64,000 bases of DNA, from the NCBI RefSeq assembly GCF_001436415.1, contig NZ_AYZB01000066.1, positions 1 through 64,000 of the forward strand, in the 5' to 3' direction. This DNA is from Latilactobacillus graminis DSM 20719. Lineage in GTDB: Bacteria; Bacillota; Bacilli; Lactobacillales; Lactobacillaceae. The position numbers and the translations under genes are program-made. Each line of letters opens with the position of its first letter. Within the stretch, counting starts at the first letter, position 1. The notes under the pieces were generated by a model, which made no database searches, was not told the origin of the DNA, and worked only from the letters and a program-made list of their open reading frames with translations. Below, piece by piece: positions 1 to 7,911 of this stretch.

Positions 1-53
1 AGAGCGCATGACTGTTAATCATGATGTCGTCAGTTCGAGCCTGACAACCGGAG
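1..53 (+). tRNA. tRNA-Asn (GTT), 5' end outside the window
   Basis: The anticodon stem-loop (7-23) carries GTT at 14-16. The T stem is 29-33/41-45 with a TTCGAGC loop, and the 3' acceptor strand is 46-52 with discriminator G53. The D arm and 5' acceptor strand lie before base 1. No CCA is encoded after the discriminator. Confidence 0.93.
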
Positions 54-63
54 TCAATTATTT

Positions 64-153
64 GGAGAGTTGTCCGAGCGGCCGAAGGAGCATGATTGGA
101 AATCATGTAAATGGGTCTAACCTGTTTCGAGGGTTCGAATCCCTCACTCTCCG
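64..153 (+). tRNA. tRNA-Ser (GGA)
   Basis: A class II tRNA with a long variable arm. Acceptor strands 64-70 and 146-152 pair fully, G153 is the discriminator, and GGA sits at 98-100 in a 7-nt loop closed by a CATGA/TCATG stem. CCA is not encoded. Confidence 0.96.
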
Positions 154-171
154 TTAAATAATAAATGATAT

Positions 172-243
172 GGCCCGTTGGTCAAGTGGTTAAGACACCG
201 CCCTTTCACGGCGGTATCATGGGTTCAAATCCCGTACGGGTCA
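172..243 (+). tRNA. tRNA-Glu (TTC)
   Basis: Acceptor strands 172-178 and 236-242 pair (one G-T). The anticodon stem is CCGCC/GGCGG with TTC at 205-207, the T loop is TTCAAAT, and A243 is the discriminator. CCA is not encoded. Confidence 0.96.
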
Positions 244-247
244 TTTT

Positions 248-320
248 GGAGGTTTAGCTCAGTTGGGAGAGCGTCTGCCTTACAAGCAGAGGGTCACAGG
301 TTCGAGCCCTGTAACCTCCA
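248..320 (+). tRNA. tRNA-Val (TAC)
   Basis: Acceptor strands 248-254 and 313-319 pair perfectly. The anticodon stem TCTGC/GCAGA encloses TAC, and A320 is the discriminator. It follows tRNA-Glu by 4 nt, so the two are processed from one transcript. CCA is not encoded. Confidence 0.96.
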
Positions 321-323
321 TTC

Positions 324-397
324 GGTCGCATGGTCTAGCTGGTTAGGACGCCTGCCTGTCACGCAGGAGATCACGGGTTCGAGTCCCGTTGTGACCG
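324..397 (+). tRNA. tRNA-Asp (GTC)
   Basis: Acceptor strands 324-330 and 390-396 pair. The anticodon stem CCTGC/GCAGG encloses GTC, and G397 is the discriminator. It is the last gene of the cluster and is followed directly by a terminator. CCA is not encoded. Confidence 0.96.
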
Positions 398-401
398 TTC
401 T

Positions 402-436
402 AAAAAAGCGTAAGCATTTATTGCTTACGCTTTTTT
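402..436 (+). terminator. Rho-independent terminator of the tRNA cluster
   Basis: An inverted repeat (AAAAAAGCGTAAGCA against TGCTTACGCTTTTTT) ends in a T run. It also has an A run on the other side, so it may serve the convergent membrane-protein gene as well. Confidence 0.9.
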
Positions 437-454
437 GCTGTTGAAAAATACATT

Positions 455-1165
455 TTAGCTAAAAATACCAACGATTAGAAGTAGATAACCGACCTCCTGT
501 AAATAGTAGCTGTGGTTAATAAATCCCAGTTGTAAAGTAATTAGTAATAATTGTCCACCTGCAAATAAGATTAAGTGCCCACCATGAATAAAATGTATTA
601 AAATTATTGTAATAACCGTGATCGCCCAGAAACCATAACTGATAATTGTGATAGGCCAATTGCGAGCTGTTAGTTCAAATAAATAAATAATGACTAAGAA
701 CACACCGATTTCTACAAGCAAGTTTTCTGGTAGAAATTGAATAGTACTAAAAATCTGAGTGATTAAATAGAAAAAAGAAGTCAGTAACAATTGGAATGAA
801 AGCCGCAAAATTTGATTGTTGAACTGGTTGGGATAGATAAGCGGTACTAAGGCGAAGATACCTGTAATACCTAACAATAAGCCAATTAGTGGTAACTCAT
901 GCCAACTGATAATGAGCGCAAGAATGAGGGCAAATAACAAAGTGACGGCTGCAATTAAGCGTTTGGGCTTGTACTGCGGTGATAAAACAAGCAGTACAGT
1001 TAATAGACCGCCTAAGAGCGCCGTTAGATAAAAGGAAAGCCCCAAATGTTTTGGAAAACCCCAAGTTGCTAAAAGAACAATTAAGCCAAGATTGAGATAG
1101 TTAAAAAAAATAAGTAACTGGGGTTGGATTGAAGTTTTTAGATGCGGTTGAGTGAGATAGAACAA
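455..1165 (-). CDS. Multi-pass membrane protein of unknown function
   Basis: This 236-residue protein is almost entirely hydrophobic, with roughly seven or eight predicted membrane segments and very short charged loops (for example a YKPKR stretch near residue 65). I recognise no catalytic or binding motif and cannot assign a family. The start is TTG at 1165, chosen because an AGAAGGA ribosome binding site lies 6-7 nt upstream on the minus strand. It is transcribed towards the tRNA cluster and shares the bidirectional hairpin at 402-436. It stands alone, divergent from metK, with no operon partner to suggest a role. Confidence 0.75.
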   Translation of the reverse strand: MFYLTQPHLKTSIQPQLLIFFNYLNLGLIVLLATWGFPKHLGLSFYLTALLGGLLTVLLVLSPQYKPKRLIAAVTLLFALILALIISWHELPLIGLLLGITGIFALVPLIYPNQFNNQILRLSFQLLLTSFFYLITQIFSTIQFLPENLLVEIGVFLVIIYLFELTARNWPITIISYGFWAITVITIILIHFIHGGHLILFAGGQLLLITLQLGFINHSYYLQEVGYLLLIVGIFS

Positions 1166-1233
1166 TAGTAGTCCTTCTTTCTAGAGAATATGTGTTTTAT
1201 CTTAACTTTTTTTGAAAAGAAGGTCAACGACTT

Positions 1234-1265
1234 TTGAAATGAAGTGTTTTTTGTGCTAGTATAGT
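1234..1265 (+). promoter_or_regulatory. Probable metK promoter
   Basis: A TATAGT -10 at 1260-1265 would start transcription near 1272, just before the riboswitch. The best -35 is TTGAAA at 1234-1239, but the spacing of 20 bp is long, so the -35 is uncertain. Confidence 0.45.
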
Positions 1266-1271
1266 AAAGTT

Positions 1272-1345
1272 ATAAGAAGTTCCCGATAGGATTCACACAA
1301 CTGTGAATAGGCCTTGTAACCGACACATAAATAGGGGGAAACATA
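1272..1345 (+). promoter_or_regulatory. SMK-box (SAM-III) translational riboswitch controlling metK
   Basis: The conserved core is present in order: GTTCCCGATAGGAT at 1279-1292, a variable hairpin (ATTCACA 1291-1297 with TGTGAAT 1303-1309), GGCCTTGTAACCGA at 1310-1323, then GGGGGAA at 1334-1340, which is the Shine-Dalgarno sequence of metK. In this class, SAM binding pairs the SD region with the upstream anti-SD and blocks ribosome binding, so SAM represses its own synthetase. The match to the known Lactobacillales SMK core is close, and the element is placed correctly 6 nt before the metK ATG. Confidence 0.95.
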
Positions 1346-1346
1346 A

Positions 1347-2546
1347 ATGCAAGAAAGACATTTATTTACTTCAGAATCAGTTTCTGAAGGCCATCCAGAT
1401 AAGATTGCTGATCAAATTAGTGATGCCATCTTAGATGCGATGTTAGCGCAAGATCCACAAGCACGAGTTGCTTGCGAAACAACTGTAACAACTGGTTTAG
1501 TGTTAGTTGTTGGTGAGATATCAACCACTGCTTATGTTGATATTCAAAAAGTAGTCAGAGAGACGATTAAGGGTATCGGCTATCGCGATGGTCAATATGG
1601 GTTTGATGGGGATAATTGTGCGGTAATTGTAGCACTTGATGAGCAGTCACCCGATATTGCACAAGGGGTTGATGATTCAATTGAATCTCGTGCTAAAGAC
1701 GAAGATCCATTGGATAAAATTGGTGCAGGTGATCAAGGCTTGATGTTTGGATTTGCTGTTGACCAAACACCTGATCTAATGCCACTACCAGTTGCTTTAT
1801 CACACCGGTTGATGCGCAGAGTTGCAGAGTTAAGAAAGAGTGGTCAGCTCGCTTATTTAAGACCCGATGCTAAGGCACAAGTCACTGTTGAATATGACGA
1901 AAACGAACAACCGGTAAGGGTAGATACAGTCGTTATTAGTACGCAACATGATGAAGATGTTTCGTTAGAAACGATTCAAAAAGATATCTTTGAACAAGCT
2001 ATTCAAAATATTATTCCAGCCAAGTATTTAGATGATCAAACGAAGTATTTTATCAATCCGACCGGTCGGTTTGTGATTGGTGGCCCACAAGGCGATTCAG
2101 GGTTAACTGGTCGTAAAATTATTGTTGATACTTATGGCGGTTATGCACGGCATGGTGGTGGTGCCTTCTCAGGTAAAGATGCTACTAAAGTTGATCGCTC
2201 AGCGAGTTACGCAGCTCGTTACATTGCAAAAAACATTGTTGCTGCTGGGTTAGCCCATAAGTGTGAAGTTCAACTTGCTTATGCAATTGGGGTAGCAAAA
2301 CCAGTTTCTGTTTCAGTTAATACTTTTGAAACTGGGACAGTTAGTGAAGAAAAAATTCAAACTGCGATTCGTGAAAACTTTGATTTGCGACCAGCCGGAA
2401 TTATTCAAATGTTAGATTTACAAAGACCTATATATAAGCAAACCGCTGCATATGGGCACTTTGGGCGTACAGATGTCGAATTTCCATGGGAGCGTTTAGA
2501 TAAGGTAGATGCTTTAAAGGCAAGTCTTACCAAACTAAATGTTTAA
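1347..2546 (+). CDS. metK: S-adenosylmethionine synthetase
   Basis: Makes S-adenosylmethionine from methionine and ATP in the cytoplasm, releasing phosphate and pyrophosphate. At 399 residues it has the usual family length. The N-terminal GHPDK (residues 15-19), the GAGDQG ATP/methionine hexapeptide (about 126-131) and the GGGAFSGKD phosphate-binding loop (about 270) are intact, as is the C-terminal region. ATG at 1347 follows GGGGGAA, the sequence masked by the SMK-box, so expression should fall when SAM is abundant. It is monocistronic, closed by the terminator at 2573-2614. Confidence 0.98.
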   Translation: MQERHLFTSESVSEGHPDKIADQISDAILDAMLAQDPQARVACETTVTTGLVLVVGEISTTAYVDIQKVVRETIKGIGYRDGQYGFDGDNCAVIVALDEQSPDIAQGVDDSIESRAKDEDPLDKIGAGDQGLMFGFAVDQTPDLMPLPVALSHRLMRRVAELRKSGQLAYLRPDAKAQVTVEYDENEQPVRVDTVVISTQHDEDVSLETIQKDIFEQAIQNIIPAKYLDDQTKYFINPTGRFVIGGPQGDSGLTGRKIIVDTYGGYARHGGGAFSGKDATKVDRSASYAARYIAKNIVAAGLAHKCEVQLAYAIGVAKPVSVSVNTFETGTVSEEKIQTAIRENFDLRPAGIIQMLDLQRPIYKQTAAYGHFGRTDVEFPWERLDKVDALKASLTKLNV

Positions 2547-2572
2547 TGTAAATCTGACGAGTAAAAGAGGCG

Positions 2573-2614
2573 GCCTTTTCTTAACTTATTTAGGTTAAGA
2601 AAGGGCTCTTTTTA
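2573..2614 (+). terminator. Terminator after metK
   Basis: A 13-bp stem (GCCTTTTCTTAAC with GTTAAGAAAGGGC, minor mismatch) is followed by TCTTTTT. Confidence 0.85.
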
Positions 2615-2642
2615 TGCTCAAGAATAGGAGAGGGAGCTAAGA

Positions 2643-4118
2643 ATGGAACAAAGTAAAGTAAGAAAAACTAATGTATTGCTAGTGACAATTGCGATTTTTG
2701 TAGCAACGTTTATGACAGCAATTGAGGGGACTATCGTTTCAACGGCGATGCCAACAATTATCAGTAGTCTTCACGGAATGAGATTAATGAATTGGGTCTT
2801 TTCAATTTATTTATTAACGAATGCGATGATGACACCGATTTATGGCAAAATGGCGGATCGAATTGGGCGGAAACCAATCTTTATTTTGGGATTAGCCCTG
2901 TTTGTGGTTGGCTCATCATTATGTGGTTTATCGAATCATATGGGGACCTTGATTATTTCCCGGGCAATTCAAGGACTGGGTGCTGGTGCAATCATGCCAG
3001 TCTCATTTACGATTATTGCGGATATTTATCCGATTGAGAAGCGAGCGAAAATCTTAGGCTTTAATGGTTCAGCTTGGGGGATTGCATCAATTATTGCGCC
3101 CCTTTTAGGTGGTTTTATCGTTGATAAATTAACCTGGCATTGGATTTTCTTTATTAATGTACCAATTGGAATCATCACAATTGGATTAATTTGGTATTTT
3201 TTACGCGAAGAGAAGAAGACAAGTAACGAACCTGTCGACTATTGGGGCAGTTTATGGTTGATGGTAGCATTGTTGAGCTTATTATACGGCTTCCAAGTAA
3301 TGGGGGAGGCACAGCCATCGCTCTTAGTCTTAGGGGCAATGTTGGTGATTGCCGTTGGGACGTTTTATCTCTTTATTCGTGTTGAAAAGCATGCGCAAGA
3401 TCCCATTATTTCATTGACGTTATTTAAGAATCGAACGTTTGTTGTGCAAAATGCAGTCGCAGCATTAGTTAGCGGCTTCTTAATTGGCTTTGAAGTCTAC
3501 ATGCCGATGTGGATGCAAGGCATATTAGGTCTAAAGGCTTCAATGGGCGGCTTTGTTGTGACACCTAGTTCCGTAATGTGGATTTTTGCATCATTATGGG
3601 CTGGTCAATTACTTGTCAAGCACGCGCCTAGATCAATTTTGATGGGTAGTCTATGTATTTTAATTGTGGGTAGCTCAATCTTAGCACTCGTACCACAAGT
3701 AACCCCTTTTTGGTTTTTCTTATTAGTGGCAGCTGGTCTGGGTGTTGGTTTTGGGCTAATTATTACAACGACAACTGTGACATCCCAAAGCGTTGCAGGT
3801 GCTGATAAAGTCGGAGTTGCAACATCTTTTAATACGTTGAGTCGAACATTGGGGCAAACGTTAATGGTTTCAGTTTATGGGATTATTTTGAATCGACAGT
3901 TGGCTAGCGGTATTAAAGGTGATAGTCGGTTAAATCAAAATATGTTGAATGAATTAATTAATCCGGAAACAGCAATTAATTTACCGGAACATTTATTGCC
4001 AACATTACGGCATATTCTATATAACGGCTTACATCATATTTATTTTGCTTCAATCGTTCTAATTGCCGTTGCAATGATTATTAATTTAACAGATCATAAA
4101 ATAAATAAAAAAGATTGA
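2643..4118 (+). CDS. MFS drug:H+ antiporter, 14-TM DHA2 (EmrB/QacA) type
   Basis: A 491-residue membrane protein with about 14 hydrophobic segments. The early segment reads FMTAIEGTIVSTAMPTI, the DHA2 version of motif C/D1. GKMADRIGRKP, about 70 residues in, is the classic MFS motif A between TM2 and TM3, and GLGAGAIMP matches the antiporter region. Members export hydrophobic drugs, dyes or peptides using proton motive force; the substrate cannot be read from sequence. The start has an AGGAG site about 12 nt upstream. No adjacent TetR or MarR regulator is present, so expression may be constitutive or controlled elsewhere. Confidence 0.9.
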   Translation: MEQSKVRKTNVLLVTIAIFVATFMTAIEGTIVSTAMPTIISSLHGMRLMNWVFSIYLLTNAMMTPIYGKMADRIGRKPIFILGLALFVVGSSLCGLSNHMGTLIISRAIQGLGAGAIMPVSFTIIADIYPIEKRAKILGFNGSAWGIASIIAPLLGGFIVDKLTWHWIFFINVPIGIITIGLIWYFLREEKKTSNEPVDYWGSLWLMVALLSLLYGFQVMGEAQPSLLVLGAMLVIAVGTFYLFIRVEKHAQDPIISLTLFKNRTFVVQNAVAALVSGFLIGFEVYMPMWMQGILGLKASMGGFVVTPSSVMWIFASLWAGQLLVKHAPRSILMGSLCILIVGSSILALVPQVTPFWFFLLVAAGLGVGFGLIITTTTVTSQSVAGADKVGVATSFNTLSRTLGQTLMVSVYGIILNRQLASGIKGDSRLNQNMLNELINPETAINLPEHLLPTLRHILYNGLHHIYFASIVLIAVAMIINLTDHKINKKD

Positions 4119-4142
4119 CCAGTCATTGGTCAATCTTTTTTA
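4107..4142. terminator. Bidirectional terminator between convergent genes
   Basis: A perfect stem (AAAAAGATTGACC with GGTCAATCTTTTT, 7-nt loop) carries A and T runs on both sides. It serves the MFS gene on plus and the lactonase-like gene on minus, and overlaps the latter's stop codon. Confidence 0.92.
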
Positions 4143-5165
4143 ATGGAATAAGACGCAAACCCCTTCGGGAGTTGATAATCCTTTTTGACAAGCGCTCAAT
4201 AAGCCGGTCACTGCATCACGGCGATAAAGGGTACCATTATCACTATTCTGGTTGACCGCTAATAAGAAGCTGTCATCTGCCGAGAGATTGAAATCTCGAG
4301 GAAATTCACCATCTGTTGACATTTGCTGAATTTCCCGTAAACGGCGACGATCTTCACTAATTGCGTAGACTACAATTGAATTATAACCACGATTAGAAGC
4401 GTAGAGAAAATTACCATCTTTTGAAACACGAATGGCAGCACCACCATTGGCTTTGTGCCAATCGTTTGGCAACATTGAGTAGGTATTAAGCGCAGTGAAA
4501 GAACCATCAGTTGCATGATACTCTAAAACCGTCACTTCACTAGATAATTCGCCTAGGAGGTAAGCTGTTTTATGGTTAGGATGGAAAACTAAATGCCGAG
4601 TACCAAAACCAGGCGTACTCTTATAAGTTGCAACTTGCGTTAATTGGCCCGTATCGTCAACTGAATAAGTGGTAAGCTCATCGGTCCCTAAATCACAGAC
4701 AACTAGGCGTTTATCAGGGGTAAGATCTGTATAATGAACATGTGCACTTGCTTGTTCAGGTCGTGGGCCGTGGCCTTCATGGACAGTAGTACTGGCTAAG
4801 GCTAAACGACCATCAGCTTGAATACGGTAAACGAGAATTTCGCCCTTATGGTAATTGGCTGCATAGACCAACTGACGCTCTTCATCAATTGCGACGTAGG
4901 CTGGGGGGGCGCCGACCGCCAAAACGGCATTTAAAAAGGTAGGCGAATCTTGCGTTAAATCGTATGCTGCGATACCACCTTGCTCGCCATCTTTAATCAC
5001 AGTATAGAGAATGTTACGCTTTGAAATAGCTAAATAAGATGCGTTATCCAGTTTGATATATGGTTGGATATCACTTACAGTTGCTGTTGTAGCGTCAAAA
5101 ATACCGCGATAAATACCTTTACCAACGCGGCGGGTATAACCACCAATTAAAACTTGCTCTGTCAT
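4140..5165 (-). CDS. Lactonase-family beta-propeller (6-phosphogluconolactonase-like)
   Basis: A 341-residue soluble protein of the seven-bladed propeller lactonase family (B. subtilis YkgB/E. coli Pgl type). Family landmarks are the N-terminal LIGGYTRR-x-GKGIY, the central GHGPRPEQASAHVHY with its clustered histidines, ANYHKGEILVY and FLYASNRGYNSIVVY. Known members hydrolyse 6-phosphogluconolactone in the pentose phosphate pathway; others in the family act on different lactones. A longer reading from 5210 is open, but ATG at 5165 has AAGGGAG 7 nt upstream, so I chose it. It is monocistronic. Function is inferred from family; confidence in the family is high, in the exact substrate moderate. 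Confidence 0.85.
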   Translation of the reverse strand: MTEQVLIGGYTRRVGKGIYRGIFDATTATVSDIQPYIKLDNASYLAISKRNILYTVIKDGEQGGIAAYDLTQDSPTFLNAVLAVGAPPAYVAIDEERQLVYAANYHKGEILVYRIQADGRLALASTTVHEGHGPRPEQASAHVHYTDLTPDKRLVVCDLGTDELTTYSVDDTGQLTQVATYKSTPGFGTRHLVFHPNHKTAYLLGELSSEVTVLEYHATDGSFTALNTYSMLPNDWHKANGGAAIRVSKDGNFLYASNRGYNSIVVYAISEDRRRLREIQQMSTDGEFPRDFNLSADDSFLLAVNQNSDNGTLYRRDAVTGLLSACQKGLSTPEGVCVLFH

Positions 5166-5309
5166 AATCAGACTCCCTTCATCAATACTATTTGAGTATA
5201 GCATATTCATCCGAAAACGGTTTAATTAATTGCTAAAAAGGATTGATTAGCTCTAAAAGTAATGGGGGAGTATGCTACAATGGTAACATCTTAAGTAAGA
5301 GGAGATCTC

Positions 5310-5723
5310 ATGATGGAAACGCAAGCAGAGGTTATTGCAATTGGGAATGCCGCTATTGATAATCACTCACCAATCGTGATTTTATTTGACGAGCAGGCAA
5401 CTCCCGCACTTCAAAATGTGGCATTGATTCAACGGTTTACAGATGAACAAGCTAAAGCACGATTAACGTTATCGATGACGTCGCAAGTCATGATTGATCA
5501 TCAACCATACGCGATAACTTTCATAGGTGCATTAGTAAATACTAATCTTAATAGTATTGGGCATGTCGCCTTAATCTTTGGCCCCGTTCCGCAAACAGAT
5601 CAATTACAAAGCGGGCTTTACTTAGTCCCAGCTGGCGTCAATATACCTGCGATGCCAGTGTTTAAAGTCGGGACTCAAATTCAGTATCAAGAAATTAGAT
5701 TGAAAATAGGTGAATTGATGTGA
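5310..5723 (+). CDS. Orphan PTS glucitol/sorbitol-type EIIA homologue
   Basis: This 137-residue protein aligns with the EIIA-Gut family: VILFDEQATPALQN near the N terminus and YAITFIGALVNTNLNSIGHVALIFG in the middle match the enterobacterial SrlB pattern, and the C-terminal third is lower in similarity. There is no EIIB or EIIC gene nearby. Where SrlB has I-H-C-H with the phosphorylated His43, this protein reads I-Q-R-F, so the phosphoacceptor appears to be lost (alignment by eye from memory). It ends 4 nt inside the next gene (ATGTGA overlap), so it is translationally coupled to an AI-2E-family permease. An extended -10 (TGC-TACAAT) at 5273-5281 is the likely promoter. RBS AGAGGAG is 5 nt before ATG 5310; ATG 5313 is also possible. 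Confidence 0.8.
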   Translation: MMETQAEVIAIGNAAIDNHSPIVILFDEQATPALQNVALIQRFTDEQAKARLTLSMTSQVMIDHQPYAITFIGALVNTNLNSIGHVALIFGPVPQTDQLQSGLYLVPAGVNIPAMPVFKVGTQIQYQEIRLKIGELM

Positions 5724-6865
5724 CGGAGAACAAAAGGCCACAATCAGAACATTCGTGGTTTTTCAAATGGTTTTTAAATAAAAAACTACCCATTATTTTA
5801 TTAAATATTTTACTCATATTATTGATTATTTTATTATTAACAAAACTTGCTTGGCTGTTAAAACCAATTCAGTCGTTAATGTTAATTATTGGTCTTCCAA
5901 TATTGATTGCGGCTGTTTTGTATTATCTAACTAATCCGTTAATTGATTGGCTAGAACGGCGATGGCATTTAAATCGCGTACTTTCGATTACACTCATTTT
6001 TATCCTAATTGTTGGTTTACTTGTTTGGGGGATCGTGACGTTAATTCCGATTATTCAATCGCAGACAACTAGTTTGATTGACCAATGGCCGTCATATTGG
6101 GCCAACATTCAGACTCAAACAATGAAATGGTTTAATGATCCAGCATTTAAATCGCTTCAAAAACAGTTAAATGATATTAATACCGACCTTTTTAGTAACA
6201 TATCCGATAAAGTGAATAAGATGTTAACTTCGACCGTTAGCCATATCGGTACGGCTGTTGGAGTTGCGACAAATGTTGTAATCGCAATTGTAACGATGCC
6301 ATTTATTCTCTTTTTTATGTTAAAAGATGGGCACCGTATGAAGGACTATTTACTACAGTTTTTCCCGGTTAAAATTCGGACGACGACTGGTATTGTTTTG
6401 GAAGAAATCAATACGCAAGTTAGTCAATATATTCGTGGGCAGCTGACGGTGGCTTTTTGGGTGGCAGTTATGTTTACAGTTGGTTATTGGATTGTCGGGA
6501 TGAAATATGGTTTAACTCTCGGAATTTTAGCAGGGATTTTAAACTTAATTCCCTATCTTGGCTCATTTTTAGCCTTGGTCCCGTCAGTCATTATAGCAGC
6601 GTTCGTTTCACCATTAATGTTGGTGAAGGTGCTGATTGTGTTTGCCATTGAACAAACTCTTGAAGGACGCTTAATTTCACCGCTAGTTTTAGGCAGCAAG
6701 ATGGCAATGTATCCCGTTACAACGATTATCGTGTTGCTGGCTTCAGGAAAACTCTTTGGGCTCATTGGAGTCATTCTCGGGATTCCAGGATATGCAATTA
6801 TTAAGATTTTGATTAGCCATGGCTTTGAATGGTTCAAGTCGGTTTCGGGATTATATGAACATTAA
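5720..6865 (+). CDS. AI-2E family transporter (YtvI/PerM-type membrane protein)
   Basis: A 381-residue protein with about eight membrane segments: a pair near residues 22-75, one near 85-110, and a C-terminal bundle from about 175 to the end, separated by a soluble segment with amphipathic helices (about 115-170). The conserved family region around LNLIPYLGSFLALVPS is present, and the C terminus keeps GVILGIPGYAIIKI. The family was first named for AI-2 export, but other members are sodium/proton antiporters, so the substrate is open. GTG at 5720 overlaps the stop of the EIIA-like gene, with AGGTGA upstream. The two form a coupled unit ended at 6931-6968. Confidence 0.87.
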   Translation: MTENKRPQSEHSWFFKWFLNKKLPIILLNILLILLIILLLTKLAWLLKPIQSLMLIIGLPILIAAVLYYLTNPLIDWLERRWHLNRVLSITLIFILIVGLLVWGIVTLIPIIQSQTTSLIDQWPSYWANIQTQTMKWFNDPAFKSLQKQLNDINTDLFSNISDKVNKMLTSTVSHIGTAVGVATNVVIAIVTMPFILFFMLKDGHRMKDYLLQFFPVKIRTTTGIVLEEINTQVSQYIRGQLTVAFWVAVMFTVGYWIVGMKYGLTLGILAGILNLIPYLGSFLALVPSVIIAAFVSPLMLVKVLIVFAIEQTLEGRLISPLVLGSKMAMYPVTTIIVLLASGKLFGLIGVILGIPGYAIIKILISHGFEWFKSVSGLYEH

Positions 6866-6930
6866 AAAATTACGTATAAAAATAATTTTGTACTAAGCGC
6901 TGACTATAAAATGTAATGTGTTGCTAAACG

Positions 6931-6968
6931 GCCTTATTCCAGTCTTCATTTGGGGTAAGGCTATTTTT
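6931..6968 (+). terminator. Terminator after the AI-2E-family gene
   Basis: A 10-bp stem (GCCTTATTCC 6931-6940 with GGGGTAAGGC 6952-6961, two G-T pairs) is followed by TATTTTT. Confidence 0.8.
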
Positions 6969-7216
6969 GTGTGTTGAATGATAACCATGATTAACAGATT
7001 TGGTTCCTACTTAAAACAATTTGATTGCCACTTGCTAGTTTTTGCCGGTGAATAAGGCATCGTCTAACGATACTTAAATTCGTCCCACCGACAATCGGTC
7101 GGTGGGGTGTCACTGCCTAGTGGCGACATACTGCTATTATTAATCAAGATAATGACTAAACGTTTTTGACGAGTATTAGTTTTCCAATCTTGAATACTTA
7201 GCTCCGGGCATACACA
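6969..7216. other. Gene-free interval with a cluster of hairpins, possible relic element or RNA
   Basis: No convincing gene lies here. Between 7043 and 7140 there are three or four adjacent inverted repeats: TGCC/GGCA (7043-7059), ATCGT/ACGAT with a 3-nt loop (7059-7071), a strong 9-bp GC-rich stem CCCACCGAC/GTCGGTGGG (7084-7106), and imperfect GTC-ACT/AGT-GGC-GAC (7109-7127). The stems are not followed by a T run, so they are not simple terminators. Packed hairpins of this kind occur in ends and guide-RNA regions of IS200/IS605-type elements and in some regulatory RNAs. No transposase is present and I cannot choose between these. Confidence 0.4.
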
Positions 7217-7280
7217 AAAAATCCCCCATGAGCATTGGTTGAAATTAAATAATTTCAGCTAATGTTCATGGGGGATTATT
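7217..7280 (-). terminator. Terminator of the GNAT gene (minus strand)
   Basis: A long imperfect stem (outer AATCCCCCATGA with TCATGGGGGATT, inner TTGAAATT with AATTTCAG) spans 7220-7277. On the minus strand it is followed by TTTTTT. It is unusually long for a terminator. Confidence 0.85.
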
Positions 7281-7314
7281 ATAATTACATTTTATGTGTG
7301 CTTTTTTGGTATTT

Positions 7315-7746
7315 CTAGAGAGTTAATTTCATATAGTGGTGGGGAATACCGGCTTCCATTTCGCCATCGCTAGTTACAACAAATCCTAATTTTTCGTAGA
7401 AACCAATGGCATGGTCTTGGGCAAATAAAATAATGTAAGGCGTTGTAGTTCGTTTAGCGTCTTCAATGATGGCTTCGATTAATTGATATCCGAGACCTTG
7501 GCCACGGAAAGCTTTGATGGTCGCCACACGTTGAATTCTAAAACCGCCGTCTTTTAAGACGTGAACACGTGCGGTAACTGCGGGGTCTTGGCTGAGGTAA
7601 CCTACATAGTGAATTGTGTGATCTTCGTGTGCATCAATTTCTTGTGTTTCCGGCATATTTTGTTCTCGGACAAACACCGTTCTTCTAATGTAAGTTGCAT
7701 CACGAAAGATAACACTGTTATCTCCAAGTGTATGTTTAATTTCCAT
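7315..7746 (-). CDS. GNAT family N-acetyltransferase
   Basis: A 143-residue acetyl-CoA-dependent acyltransferase fold. The N-terminal strand/helix region contains FVREQNMPETQEIDAHED, typical of the ElaA-like/YjcF-like subgroup. The acetyl-CoA pyrophosphate-binding motif A is FRGQGLGYQLI (about residue 85), and the C-terminal YEKLGFV is the usual motif B end. The acceptor is unknown. ATG at 7746 was preferred to GTG at 7755 because AAAAGGG lies 9-10 nt before the ATG but abuts the GTG. It is monocistronic on minus with its own strong terminator. Confidence 0.85.
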   Translation of the reverse strand: MEIKHTLGDNSVIFRDATYIRRTVFVREQNMPETQEIDAHEDHTIHYVGYLSQDPAVTARVHVLKDGGFRIQRVATIKAFRGQGLGYQLIEAIIEDAKRTTTPYIILFAQDHAIGFYEKLGFVVTSDGEMEAGIPHHYMKLTL

Positions 7747-7911
7747 TTGTTTCACACCCTTTTCTGCTCAATGTAGACGCTAAATTTAAGCGACAAGGGT
7801 AATTATACAGTTGTTTGCAGTGGGATTCAACCATTTCAAAAAGGTTTTTAGGTACCTAACTAAAAATGCGACACCACTAATTAATTGGTAATGTAACACG
7901 TTAAATAATTT

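Noticed and set aside
178-444. An 88-codon open frame on plus
   Set aside because: It runs across three tRNA genes and their terminator; the codons are tRNA sequence.
7072-7216. Open reading on minus through the hairpin cluster, starting C-P-E-L-S and ending K-Y-R
   Set aside because: I considered a TnpB C-terminal relic, but the residues do not match the zinc ribbon or the usual TnpB tail, and no start or upstream coding part exists.
7851-7867. GGTACCTAACTAAAAAT, nearly repeated at 43487-43503
   Set aside because: 16 of 17 bases match, but a pair like this is expected by chance in 64 kb, and neither copy has flanking similarity.
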